From: Pegea sp. RAD2-039
Lineage: Eukaryota; Chordata; Thaliacea; Salpida; Salpidae
Direction of reading: 5' to 3'
Length of the DNA stretch: 64,000 bases
NCBI GenBank assembly: GCA_034620365.1
Contig: JAQGEQ010000318.1
Span: 1-64,000 of the forward strand
This document shows, in pieces, positions 11,938 through 23,759 of this stretch (within the stretch, counting starts at the first letter, position 1; each line of letters begins with the position of its first letter). The translations under genes were made by a program, and so were the position numbers. Under the pieces are notes generated by a model that ran no database searches, was not told the DNA's origin, and saw nothing but the letters and a program-made list of their open reading frames with translations.

Positions 11938-12897
11938 ATATAAGTGAATTGGCAGCTCAGAATCCAGCCCACAAAGTCTGAACTTATAACTTTTTCCCAT
12001 AAACCAGCTGTAAATTGCTTCAACCAATACTCCATCAATAGATTTATTATTCAACGAGTATCTTCGGTCCTAGACCTTGGCATTACTCTATCATCTGACT
12101 TTAAATGGCGCAATTATGTTTCCAAAATCTTTGGAAAATCAATCAACTTTGTCTTATTAAAAAGACCTTTATTTCTAAGAACCCATGCTTTTTTATAAAT
12201 CTTTTCAAATTGTACTTACGTCCAATTCTTAAATACAATGTCAGTGCATGGATGCCATATCAAGTTAGTGATATCAAAAAAATCGAATCTGTTCAGGCCA
12301 CATTTACAAGATTAGTATGTAGGAAACTTAATATTAAATATGATAGTTATAAACATCGTCTCAATCTCTTCAATTTAGATACTTTGGAAATTCTACGAAT
12401 TAAATACCACTTAACTTTTTTTTTTAAAATTATCCACAATTTAATTGACCTTCAGTTTGATGATTTCTTTTCCATTAGTCCTTCCCTCAAGTTATATCAA
12501 CTCAGACGACACACATTACACCTTAATAAGCCTATATCACCTAGTACATTGGTCAGAACAAATTTTTTCTCATACCGTACAATTAGTACATGGAACCAGC
12601 TGCCATCAGACATTGTCATGTCGAAGTCGCTCGCATTGTTCAAGCAGAAGTTGAAATGTTATACTATTGCCAACATTGTCATTTCTAAACTGTGATTTTT
12701 TTCCTTTCTTATATTATTATCATTCCATGTAATTGTTCACTGTTATATGCTTTGAGGACTTATGAATAAGAATGTGTTGTATCTATTACTTTCTATATTT
12801 CTAACTTAATAGATGTTATTTGTGAGAACGTGTGTCAGCGAGAGGTGCTCTTTTCAGGCACCTTCCTTCGCATTTTTTGAAATAAATAAATAAATTA
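11938..12897 (+). mobile_element. CR1/jockey-like non-LTR retrotransposon, 3' fragment
   Basis: Holds the C-terminal part of a reverse-transcriptase polyprotein on the plus strand. The first frame (11944-12198) reads NWQLRIQPTKSEL; after a frameshift near 12150-12200 the second frame (to TGA at 12693) reads MPYQVSDIKKIESVQA and ends in NIVISKL. A 3' UTR of about 200 bp follows, with a GAGGTGC...GGCACC hairpin and an (AAAT)n tail. It lies between the coiled-coil gene and the PDIA5-like gene. It is 5' truncated and dead. Four related pieces in the window share the same 3' end. Confidence 0.85.
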
Positions 12898-13092
12898 AAA
12901 ATTTTTGGCGAAAACTTTTAACTTCAAATACTTTTAGAAATTGTTTATATATTCCAACTACAAGTTCATCTAATTTATTTGTGAAATCAACAAACAACAT
13001 ATTTTGCTTCTTTTATGTTTAACATCTAATTAAAGTTAACAAAAAAAATGAAATTTTTAACTTTATGGCTTTTCATGAAGAAAATTAAATCA

Positions 13093-16000
13093 TTAAAGTT
13101 CTTCTTTCGAATATTTTCGAAGATTTTCTTCAACCACTGAAACAACTTCATCAGCAGAAGATAGTTCCAAATCAGAAGAAAACTTCCCATTCACAAAATA
13201 CTTGAATGTCGGATGCTTACGAATAGAAAATTTGTAGCATAATACTGAAAATGAAAATCAGCCAATCAGAAGTCGATAAAAAGAAGGTTTTTGTTTTTGT
13301 AACTAACCGCCTTGCTCGGGTTGGCGATAACAATCGACTGCTCCTAATGCCACTTCCGGTTGTAGATGACGTAATCTAAGCGACGCGTCGCGATAATAAT
13401 CACATGCTTGTCTAGAGGTTTTCGAGTACAGGGAATGGAACATAATGATCACGTGATGCTGAAATTTCAATAAATTTGCATAAAATCGTTAAATAAATGA
13501 CTCACGTGATCATTTAGGAATTGATTGAAAGATGAATTGCTGAGATGGATGACTGATCCTGAAAGAGTCGGATCAAGATCTTGCCAAGATGTAGGTTTGA
13601 CTCTTTGTGAAAGTTTTTTAGAAGGTCTGAAGATGAGATGGAATTAATAAAAAGTCTTGTGAGTGATGAAGTGAGGACTTTTTGAGAAATTTCATCAAAT
13701 GATCTGATGTCCATTTTGCTTTATATTCAAATTTCTTTTTTCCATTTCTGAAATAATTTCGATTTTATTTATTTTGAAACACTTCCAGCTGATAATTTAA
13801 AATGTTTCTCGTCTTCAGTAGCAGAGAAAATTGCTCCAGTAAAAGCTGAAGGTTTCTTCCTCTTAAAGATTTGAAGCGCTTCCATATCGCTCTGCAAAGT
13901 CTTGCATCTCTTCTCAGTCTTTCAGTTTTATCATTTCAATGATTTATGAATGAAACATAAAAAGTCGAGTTTGAAAAACATCAGAATTTCCAAACTAATT
14001 GAGATACAAATTTGTTGCTTACTTAAAGTAGAGGAAAGTTGGGAAACTGTTGATGTTGAATTGATCAGTTAACTTTCTATTTTCATCAGAATTCACAGCA
14101 GCAATTTGAACTTTTAGTTTCTCATCGTGAGATAATTGAGCGGCTCTTTCAAGTTCTGGTTTGATATCAGAGAAACAAATCTTGCAAACTGATAAAAAAG
14201 TAGATTAGAAAATAAACAACCAATCACAACGCTTCTACGTTTGATATAAAAGAAGACGAGGACATGTTTATTCGTCTTCATGAATTGATTAAATGTTTCT
14301 GTTTGTAATTTAGTGATCTTTGAGTTCTCTTCATCTTCCCATTTCAAAGATTCGGACTCAACTGAAGGTGGCTCCTGATAAGAAGGTCTGAAATTCAAGA
14401 AGACGGATTACCCTTAAAGATCAGAGATTGATTGAAGATGAAGTTATGTCTTACTCGCTCAAATAATTTGCAAAGTCATGTTTGCTTCTCGCCCCAAAAT
14501 ATTGGAATTTCATTTCACTGTCTTTAAAGTACCAAAAAGTTGGGTACCCCTGAAATAGAAGTTTGAATCATCAATAAAACTTCATTTAACTTCCACCAAC
14601 TTTTATTTTAAACTTCTTTAACGCGTCGCGATGTTTTACAGCATCAAAAACCGCGAGTTTCACGTCAGGAAGTTCTTCTGCAATCTCAGCAGCAGTTTCA
14701 AAAAATGCTTCTTTTGAAGCTTTACAAGCTCCACACCCTAAAAAACAGATCTTACTGCTCCTGTTTGAGTTGTTACAACTTCTTACAAGGAGCATAAAAC
14801 ATGACAAAAGCTTCTGGTGTTGCTTCTAAGAAGTCTTCAAAGTTATCTGGTGATAAAGAAGCAACAGTGTCAGGTTTTGTATCCAAAATCTCATCAGTTT
14901 CTTCATCAACTTCTTCATTGTTTTCTTTCCTAAGATTTTTGTGAAATTTCATTTTAAAGATCAACTTCATCTAGACGAACCTCTGCAGAAAATCCACAAG
15001 ACTATTTGTGTCTCTTTTATCTTTATAGTTTTCAACAACTTTTCCATCTCTGTAATCATCTTTATCAACTTAACTTTAATTTAACGAATTTTTAAACTTA
15101 CTTAAAATAGATTAAAGTTGGGTAACCTTTGACCTGATATTTATCGGTAATCTTCTCAGCGTCTGCAACGTCAAGCGCTGCTAGCTTTGAAAGCATCTTC
15201 CTTTCCTTTAATATATCACCAACAGCAATAAAAGTTGGTTTAAGCTGTTGACAATGTCCACACCCTAAAACATTTGAAAGTTTTATTTAATAATTTGTTA
15301 ACAATTTAGAAGATATTTACATTTAGCAAAGAACATCACGAGTAAATGTTGATTGTTTTTAATAAATTGGTAGAAAGTGGACTTTGACAGAATTGTCACT
15401 TCACTATTTTTCCATTCGTCTTTTGGTTTCTCAATGAACTTAGGCCTTGACAGAAATTTATTATAAGTTGAACGCTGAGAACGACCAAGTGATATATATT
15501 TATAATAATTATAAATTAATGTTTGAAGATTTATTTGCAGATAGATAAAGTTTAGATCTTAAACACAAATTCACTTTTTCATAAACTTCACGAACGATTT
15601 GGAGTTCCTTTTACCATGATACTCATAAATAAGTCGATTATTTCGAAAGTAAGCGATAAAAGGAACGTCTTCGACTTTGTATCTATTTTTCAGAATTAAA
15701 GCTGAAATAGAAAAGTGACTTTTTTGTCTGAAAATATTCTGAAGTAAAAATTCACCTTTTTCAACATTAATAGCTGCCATGGTTACACTCGCTTTTACAG
15801 AAGCTAATCTGCGAGCCGCTTTCTCGTAAGCTTTACGTAATTTGAAGCAGGCTTTCGAAGCTGGAAATAATTTGCAAATATCAAGTTGTAAATAAATTAA
15901 AAACTTGATGAGCTTGGAAATAATATTTGCTAACTGTTCTGATATTGTGAGTATTATTGACTGAAAGGTTTATGAGGGTGTTAAATAAATCAAACTTTTA

Positions 16001-19000
16001 GTGATTGTGATTAATAAGAAATATAAAAGATAAATATTTAAGTTGTTGAAAAAGTTAGAAAATTCAATTTAAGATTTCAATTTTTCAAAAATTAAATAAA
16101 ATTTTTTTTCAAACAAAAAATTTGAAACTTTTATTTATAAATTTACTTAGAGAATAGAAGAAGACTAGCATCTCTTCTTGATCTGAAGCAAAATGATCAA
16201 AGTTAGAGTCAGTAAGATGCTCAACATCACTAGCTGATTCTTCTGTTTCCCAAAGAGCAAATCTCTTTTTTTCTTTTGGTTTTTTCGGACTGAAAAATAA
16301 AAAAAGAAAAATCTCTCAGCAAATTTTAGTTTTAATTTCAAACTAACTTTTCAATGAAATGTAAAATATCAGGAACAGCTCGTTGCCCTTTATATTCAAA
16401 CTGTTTTTCACCTTCAACAAACCAAAACAAACTTGGAACTCCTAAATTATATGTCCACATTCGATAAATATCATTTTCATACTTGTCGCCATTAATCACA
16501 GCCAATTTAACAAGTTTCTAGAACAAGTTGATTTATTATTTAATTTCAAATTCTTCTAACTAACTTTATCTAATTCTATTTGTTTTGCGCAATCAGCAAA
16601 AGGTTTCCTTGCTTGTTTACAGATTGGACAATTTGTGTTGTAAATCATCACAAGTACTTTGTGATTATCTTTCATGAATTCTCTCCAAGTCTTATCTTTA
16701 CAATTCATCAAAAAGTTGTAAATTTTTGAGGCTTACAACAAACCAGTAAGATGGTACAACGAAGAGCTATTCCTAATACTTCTCCAGAAACTGTTTTCTT
16801 CTCGAAGCTTATAAACTTCATCTCGTTTAGAATGGATAAATTTACAATAATCATCAGTCTACAATTTGATGTTTTACTTTAAACGTTTTCTTGTCTTTTT
16901 ACAGAAATTTTATCATTAAATTTTGAGATTACTTTCTACCAGTCATCATGAAGTTAGCTGCTATCAGCTTTCAATTTTTTCAAATTATATTTGAATAAGA
17001 AACAATTTTTATGAGCTATCCTCTACAAAATTGTTTCAGTCACTAAACAAGACTTGACTAATAAAACTCTTTCAAGATTTGAATTTTATTTTTATTAGAA
17101 TTTGAAGAAGAAATGGAACTAATTTTTATTGTACTAATTGTATTATAAAGAAGATAAAAACACAAATAATATTAATAAAATAATTGATTTAAAAGATATA
17201 CATAAGCAGAGATGTTCTAATTCAAAAGCTTCAACACTTGATGAGAAAATAATAAAAGAAGTTTGCTTCATTAGAAAGAAAGGCACTTTATCAACTAACA
17301 GTGCTTCATATGCAAGTAAAATGTATAAATCTAATTGTAGCTGTTATTTCTACATCTTTTATAACTCTGATTTAGGAGTTGTTCGCTTGCTATCCATAAA
17401 CGAAACGAAGTCAGGTTCCTAATAGCACAAAATCAGTTAATTTGTTGCAAAAATCAACCAATCAGCAACAAGCACTAAACACGTGACTACTAAATATTCA
17501 TTCATAAAACTAAATTTACAAACCGTTCGACCAGATTCATATTTAGCGGCGTTTTTACCATAAGACATATAATAGAAGGTCGGATAACCTTTGACCTCTA
17601 GACTATCGCAGCTGTTTCTGTTTTTAGTGCAATCAATAGCAGCAAACGCGACCTAAAAACCAAACCCAGATGAAATAAGAACTTGAAACTCATCGAGAAA
17701 CCTTTTTGTCATCAGCAAATCTCGCTGCTGCTTCCTGATACTCCGGTTTCGCTTTCTTGCAGTGTCCGCACCCTGGAAGTAGAAGTTAGGATCAAGATCA
17801 GGATCAGGATTGAACTCACATGGAGCGTAGAACATCACTAGAGAATGCTTCTTCTTCTTCAGTGAAGATTGGAAGGAAGAGTCATCTAGATGAATGACGT
17901 CACTTTCAGTTTCATCCCAAGATTTTTCAGGTGGCGGAGGAGGTGTGGGACTTTTAAAAGATCAAATATTAAATCTAGCGGTTCATATTTTCACAACGAT
18001 TCAAACAACTTGTTGATATATTCAATAATTCCATCAGAAGTTCGTTTCATAGCAGCACCGACGTTATATTTCATCTCACCATCTTCAAAATAGATTAAAG
18101 TTGGATACCCAGTGACCTAGATCACATAAAACGGATCAGTATCATGAAAAAGACCCAAAAAATCCAACCTTATACTCAGATGCTAATGCTGGAAACTTTG
18201 TAGCGTCTAGAGCGGCTAATTTTGCTTCAGATTCGGATTCTTTCAGTTGAGTCGCCGCCTTTTCCCATTCAGGTTTCAGATTCTTACAATGTCCACACCC
18301 TAGATAGAAGAATCAAATCCTGATCTTCAGATACAACTGATCCTCATCTTACAAGGAGCATAAAAGAAGAGAAGGACTTGTTTGTTGTCAGCGATAAATG
18401 AATCGAAGTTGCCATCTTCTAGATGGTGGACATCGTTTTCAGAGTCTGACCAGGCCACCTCTGGTTCCTTTGGTTTAGGAGGCTGAGGACTTTTATAAAA
18501 ATTAAATTTCAAATCTTGAAATAATTTTGATTTCTTACTCTTCTAGAAAACCTTTCAAATCATCTTTTGAATGTCCTGCTGAATATTCAAACTTCTTTTT
18601 ACCTTTCCTAAAAACACAACAAATTTAATCCACAAAAAAACCATCGATAAAAATAAATACTCGAAATAAATGGTCTTCGGAAATCCAGTAACATTAAAAC
18701 GACCTCTAACTTTATGAGCGTCTTGATTTGTGTCAGCATCATAACCAGCTAAAATCTAAACAAAAAAAACTTCAGATCATTTCATAAGATCGTCTCAACC
18801 AACCATCTGCCCCTTAACTTCAGATGCCACCTCAGCAAAGACTGGTTTAAACCGTTTACAGTGTCCACACCCTGTCAATATCTCAGGTTTTTAAAGAGTC
18901 ATAAATAGAAGAAACTAACATGGGGCATAGAACATGATTAAAGTTGGTTTGTTCTTCTTTAAAACGTTGTTTAGTTGTTTTTCAGTCGATAAATGAACTA

Positions 19001-20089
19001 CATCAACAGCATCCTCTTCTTCTGACCACGGACCATCTGATTTGGGGTCCTTGAGGAAAGAGTAGAGAGACTGGAAAGAAGAAAATTATTTTAAAAGATT
19101 ATTTAAATATAGAGAATAAGATGAAGATGCCAAAATTTAAATCATAATTTCCAAAAGTTTTGATAAAAGATGTTTATTTATTAATTAAATAAAATAATTA
19201 ATTAATATTAATTAATAATTATTCTATAGATTTTTATATTCATTTTATCCATTTATATAAATAAATAACATATATATAAATAATATATAAATAATATATA
19301 TATATTGACAAGTTATTTTTAGAATTTATTAAATGGAAATTGTATCAAGTACCAGAACAGAGAACTTTCTTTCATATAAGGAACTGAATTCTCCATCTTT
19401 AAAATGAGCCAAATCAAAACCAACATTTCCATATTTATATTTCTTACAAATCTAAAGAAATAAAATAATTTCAAATTTCAATAAACTTCTAAAATCATTG
19501 AAATTATTTTTCACTTTTTTTCCTTCTTTTAAATTACAATTAATCCAAGAAATTGTTCCAATTCCTTTAGCTTTCACAGCTACTTCACCAAGTAACTTAA
19601 ACTGCTTATTAGCAACTTTTTCTAAGAAACAAAACAAACAATTTCTATAAAAATTAATAAAATTAACTTTTACAACTACTTATAATATAATTTAAATAAA
19701 ATATTTATATTATTAGGTAAATATGATATAAAAAACTTTCTATTTTTTACCATCTTTTGCAAATAATGTTAATATATTTGTTTTTGTACGAAGAAGTTTT
19801 TTAAAAGATTTCAAATCATCAATTTTCTGAATTAGATTAAAACCTTCAATTACTTTCTTGGCTTCAATTTCTGAGTAAAAGACCTAAAAATAAATCAAAA
19901 TACAAAATTCAAGATATTGATGATATTAGGCAAGACACTTTCAAAAAAAATAGTCAAAAAATAGTTTTCTAATTGGAATAATTATTTATATAAACTTATA
20001 AACTAATTAGAAATAAAAAATAAAAAGTTTAAAAGTTATTTTACTTGTAAAAACAGAACAGATAAAATTAAAATCCGAAAACTTGGCAT
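13093..20089 (-). CDS. PDIA5: PDIA5/PDIR-family ER protein with nine thioredoxin-fold domains
   Basis: There are 32 exons: 20045-20089, 19751-19883, 19515-19621, 19353-19451, 18920-19070, 18804-18871, 18661-18755, 18539-18607, 18353-18489, 18169-18299, 17995-18116, 17820-17950, 17702-17772, 17524-17652, 16744-16858, 16565-16695, 16348-16517, 16147-16289, 15756-15860, 15575-15701, 15321-15445, 15102-15264, 14981-15049, 14787-14929, 14601-14737, 14455-14549, 14239-14387, 14023-14188, 13679-13747, 13506-13626, 13308-13458, 13093-13244. All phases match; 1,272 aa. An ER signal peptide (MPSFRILILSVLFLQ) leads into a PDIR-type b-like domain (residues 16-128; KSFKKLLRTKTNIL). Nine thioredoxin-like domains follow, with active sites CGHC 180-183, CGHC 303-306, CGHC 431-434, CPIC 557-560, SKAC 684-687 (first Cys lost), CGHC 803-806, CGAC 928-931, CKIC 1055-1058, and a ninth with only one Cys (1191). 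The protein ends in KEEL, an ER-retrieval signal also used by PDIA5. Family role: disulfide formation and isomerisation in the ER lumen. Human PDIA5 has three such domains, so this is a large expansion. Confidence 0.88.
17138..17422 (+). other. open frame antisense within a PDIA5-like intron
   Basis: A 94-codon frame on the plus strand inside the 665-base intron 16859-17523. It contains KSNCSCYFYIFYNSDLG, a Cys-containing segment loosely like the zinc-binding N-terminal part of MULE/FLYWCH-type proteins. The first codons are simple AT-rich sequence. It may be a transposase remnant or chance; I cannot decide. Confidence 0.2.
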
Positions 20090-23000
20090 CTTCACTTCCA
20101 CCAACGAGGACTTCTAAAGATTAAATGAATTTGCTTTATGTTTTATCTAATGGAATTTTTGTTGAGTCACGTACACGCAAACAAAATATGAATCAGCATT
20201 TACTACAGAATTCACGCTTGAGTAGGCATACAAAATGGCTTTTTTTATATTGCTGAAATTGTATTGAAGTATTACAAAACAAAGTATATTTCAAACATTT
20301 AAATTCAAACTTATCGTAACTATTTTGTAAAAGTTTGAAAATGAGCTAAAGACATGCAAATTATAGATAGTATCTCGAAGAACACTGTCGACGTTATCTC
20401 TAAAAAAACTTTTAAAAATGTGTATTTGGAAATAAGATAAATGTCAACATGTTTTTAAGAACAAATTTGTTTTTTATATATTTTTGTCATTTTGTTGTTT
20501 TTAGGTTACTTGCTAATCTTATAACAACTTTTATTTGTATAATAAGTTTTATTTTGAGTCTACAAACTTGATGAATATATAAGTTTGGTTGGTTGCAAAG
20601 CTTAATTATTATTTTGTCAGATATTTAACTAAGAAATTAGTTAAATAGTTTTTTTTAATAATTAGAAAATCAGTTTATGTAAGATTTAAAGCTCTCAAAT
20701 ATTACAAAATTCACTGACCAACAAATGACCAAAAAGTTTTCTTTGTAATCAAATTTATTTTAGTTTAATGAAAGTTTAACAGTTTTGCAGAATACTTTTT
20801 TTTTATTTTTACTTATTAACAAATTTTAAGTCTATAAGAAAGTTATTTGTCAGTTTTTTTCAAAAGTTAGTTCATTTGTTACTATTTTTGATTTTAAGCT
20901 GATTTAATCTTGTAATTTGAACCATATTCTTATATTTGTTTACAATGATAAGTTTTTTTATCATATCATATGATTATAAAGTTATTTAAAACCTAAGCTT
21001 TTCTAAAATAAAAATAGTTTTTGTAGCATATACAAACTTAAGAAGTTTAAAAAATTGATCAAAATATTGTTGTTGTAATGATAAGTTTTTGTCATCAAAA
21101 TATTTATCAACAATATTTGTTAAGTTGCTTACTTACCAAATTAAATTGTATTTACTGATTCTTTTCAAAAACATATGAAAAGTAAACCAGCTAACTTCTA
21201 TTTTAAATTATTAAATTCAGAAAGTACAATTAATTAAATTTTATTAAGTATTAAAAGTTTGATATAAGCCACTTAATTGGATATCATAAATTTAATACTA
21301 ATGTATTTAAATACATCAATTTATTTGCTTTTATTTATGCTTTATTAAAACAATTTTTCTTACAACTGTTCAAACCGGTAATTTTAAAATTTTTAAAGAT
21401 TTAATTTAATTAAGTTTTATATTTTCTAACAGGTTTTAAACTTGAGTTTTTCTTTAATAAATAAAAATTGGATTACTGTATTGAAAATGGTTACAGTCAC
21501 CATAAGGTCCACAACTTTCTAGTTTGAAGCTACAAATGATTTGTCGAAAAAAAACTATTTAAAAATCTCTAAAAATTTCATTATTAGACTTTAAAGAAGT
21601 TGAAATATTCTACAAATCAAAGATTATTTGTTTACAAATAACATTACTAACTTTTGAGATTTATTTAGTTTATAACATTTTTATAGCAATGGCGACGAGC
21701 TTATTACCACAATTTCAAAAATATTTCATTTTTTCTTCTAAATCATTTATCTTCCTCTAAACAAAATCCTTAGAAAGATTTTATAATTTTTAGATCTTTA
21801 GAATCGAACAGTTTTTCTAAAATAAATTCACTTTTAAAAAGCTGTCGTCAAATTTTATAAAATTTCATGTTTAATTTCAGTTAAGTTTTTTTCATGTTTC
21901 TTTTACAGTTTAAAAAAAAACATTTTTTTGTTTGTTGTTTCAAACAGTTTACTTTTACTTTTTTGGTTTGTATAAGAACAAGACATTTTGTACGAATTAT
22001 AATTTTATCATATATAAATAATTCTTTTATTTCAAATAAATTTGAGTTAAACTCAAAACAACTTTTTGCTTCTTTAAATCAGAATATTTTTCTCGAAAAT
22101 TCTTTACAGTGATTTTTCCTGTAGTGACCTTTGTGGTATTTTATAGAATTCTCTGTCATTAAAATCTCATTTAAAACATTAGAAATAATTAAAAAAACTT
22201 AGATACAATTTATTTTTTACTATAAGATTATAAGCTGTAAATCACCTTTCTCTCTAAGCTTTGAAAGGAATTAGTTTATATTTTCTACAACCATATGTTT
22301 CTATCAAAACTTCTTTTTTTAGTATAAACTAAACTTATTCTTATTTATAAGCAACAAAAAATTAGAAGAATTATCTTCAGAAATTTTTTTGAGTTTTTAA
22401 GAAACATTATATCGAATTAAATATTCTTAAAATATGTTTCTGTTTATATGATTTATTTTTTTCTAATTATAAAAGATACTTGTTTATGAAATCATATATT
22501 TTGATATATCCGTCTATTACATAAACACCTTATGATTAAGAAAAAATTTTAAATTAGATCTTATGATTTCTGTTGCTTAATTAAACAAGTTTATTTAAGA
22601 GAATATTTTTGAATTTATTTCTATTAAATTGTAAATAGTTTTATAGTTTATATTTTTGTCAATTTTTGTTCAGTTAAAATAAAATTAATTAATATTTGAA
22701 AAAAGTTTGAATATTTTTTCCATGCTTTTTTATTAAAGCATGTAATTCTTATTTTTGGTTTCATTTTTACTAAAAAAGATTTTTTTAGTTTACAATTTAA
22801 AGTTGAACGCTTTATTTATAGGTTTGAAAAGTTCTTACTACTTCCAAATCATAATTTTCTATCTTTTGAAATTCTTTTTTAAATATTAATTTCTGTAATT
22901 TTTATTTATTTATCATTTTTTTGATGTTTATTTATTAATTAAAGTATAAATTAATAAATACTTATTTATAATTGAAAAATTAACTTTGTTTAACCTTACT

Positions 23001-23738
23001 TTAGTTTTATTATGTATTATAAATAGTTAATAGCTACTAAATATGGAATTAAAAGTTTTTTTTTCAAATTAAACTTAATATACAATCAAAATGATAAAAA
23101 TTTCGAACAGTTTGTCATTTATAATTTCTTAGTATAAATATTTTATAGAACTTTCAACAGTGTTTCAACACTGGTTTTTTTACATTTGTAAATATTTTTA
23201 AACCGTTTTCCATTTCACCTATTTTTATCTCGAAAATTTGGAGAAATTAAAATGAATAATTTTACATAAAGTATAGACGCCTCTATTGGTGTATCAGAAG
23301 TATATTTGAAGGTGGTTTTAAGTTTAGATAAAATTATATTTATGTCTTTTGAACTAGAAGCTAGTTTTGTTGAAGGTTTATTTTGATAATAATTATAAAC
23401 AAGTTCAATTTGTTTATTTCAAAATAGCTGAAATAAGTCTATAATTATTTCTGAAGAACTGTTACCGTTTAAAGTTTTAATTTTCTCTGTGAGTTTAAGA
23501 TATTTTTTCTGCATTTGATTTAATAGTTTTATTTTTTAAACTTTAATTTAGTAACTTGAAAGTAATTAAAATATATCTTTGAATTGAATAATAAGAAAAC
23601 AATAATGTAGTATAACAGTAAAGTATTTTACCGCTGATGTAAATGTGTTTAACATCATTCTTGTATATACTTGTTGTATTGTTAGTCGACTAATAATTTG
23701 AATAAAGCGTTATTTGAAGAGTCATTAAATTTTAAATT
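20090..23738. other. AT-rich intergenic region between divergent genes
   Basis: This 3.6-kb region separates the 5' ends of the PDIA5-like gene (minus) and the GPCR gene (plus), so it should hold both promoters. It is extremely AT-rich. No convincing exon, RNA gene or long repeat is visible; the open frame at 21894-22112 is Phe/Lys-rich noise. Confidence 0.6.
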
Positions 23739-23759
23739 TATTCTTTTTTAGAGATCAGT
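23739..23759 (+). promoter_or_regulatory. 3' splice acceptor 9 bases before the GPCR start codon
   Basis: T-rich tract ending TTTTTTAG at 23744-23751, then 8 bases, then ATG at 23760. No upstream exon is evident. This spacing fits either a 5'-UTR intron or spliced-leader trans-splicing. Similar acceptors precede the PDIA5-like ATG (26 bases of leader, minus strand) and the CCDC85 ATG (about 21 bases). Confidence 0.45.

Noticed and set aside
13775-13913. Possible extra or alternative last exon of the PDIA5-like gene (frame with KPSAFTGAIFSATEDEK)
   Set aside because: The direct junction 14023 to 13747 is in phase and gives the expected YFKNGKKKFEY strand; the extra frame shows no thioredoxin-like pattern and would drop domain 9 and KEEL. 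It might still be a rare isoform.
21894-22112. 72-codon Phe/Lys-rich frame
   Set aside because: Low-complexity composition expected from AT-rich DNA; no splice partners or recognisable motif.
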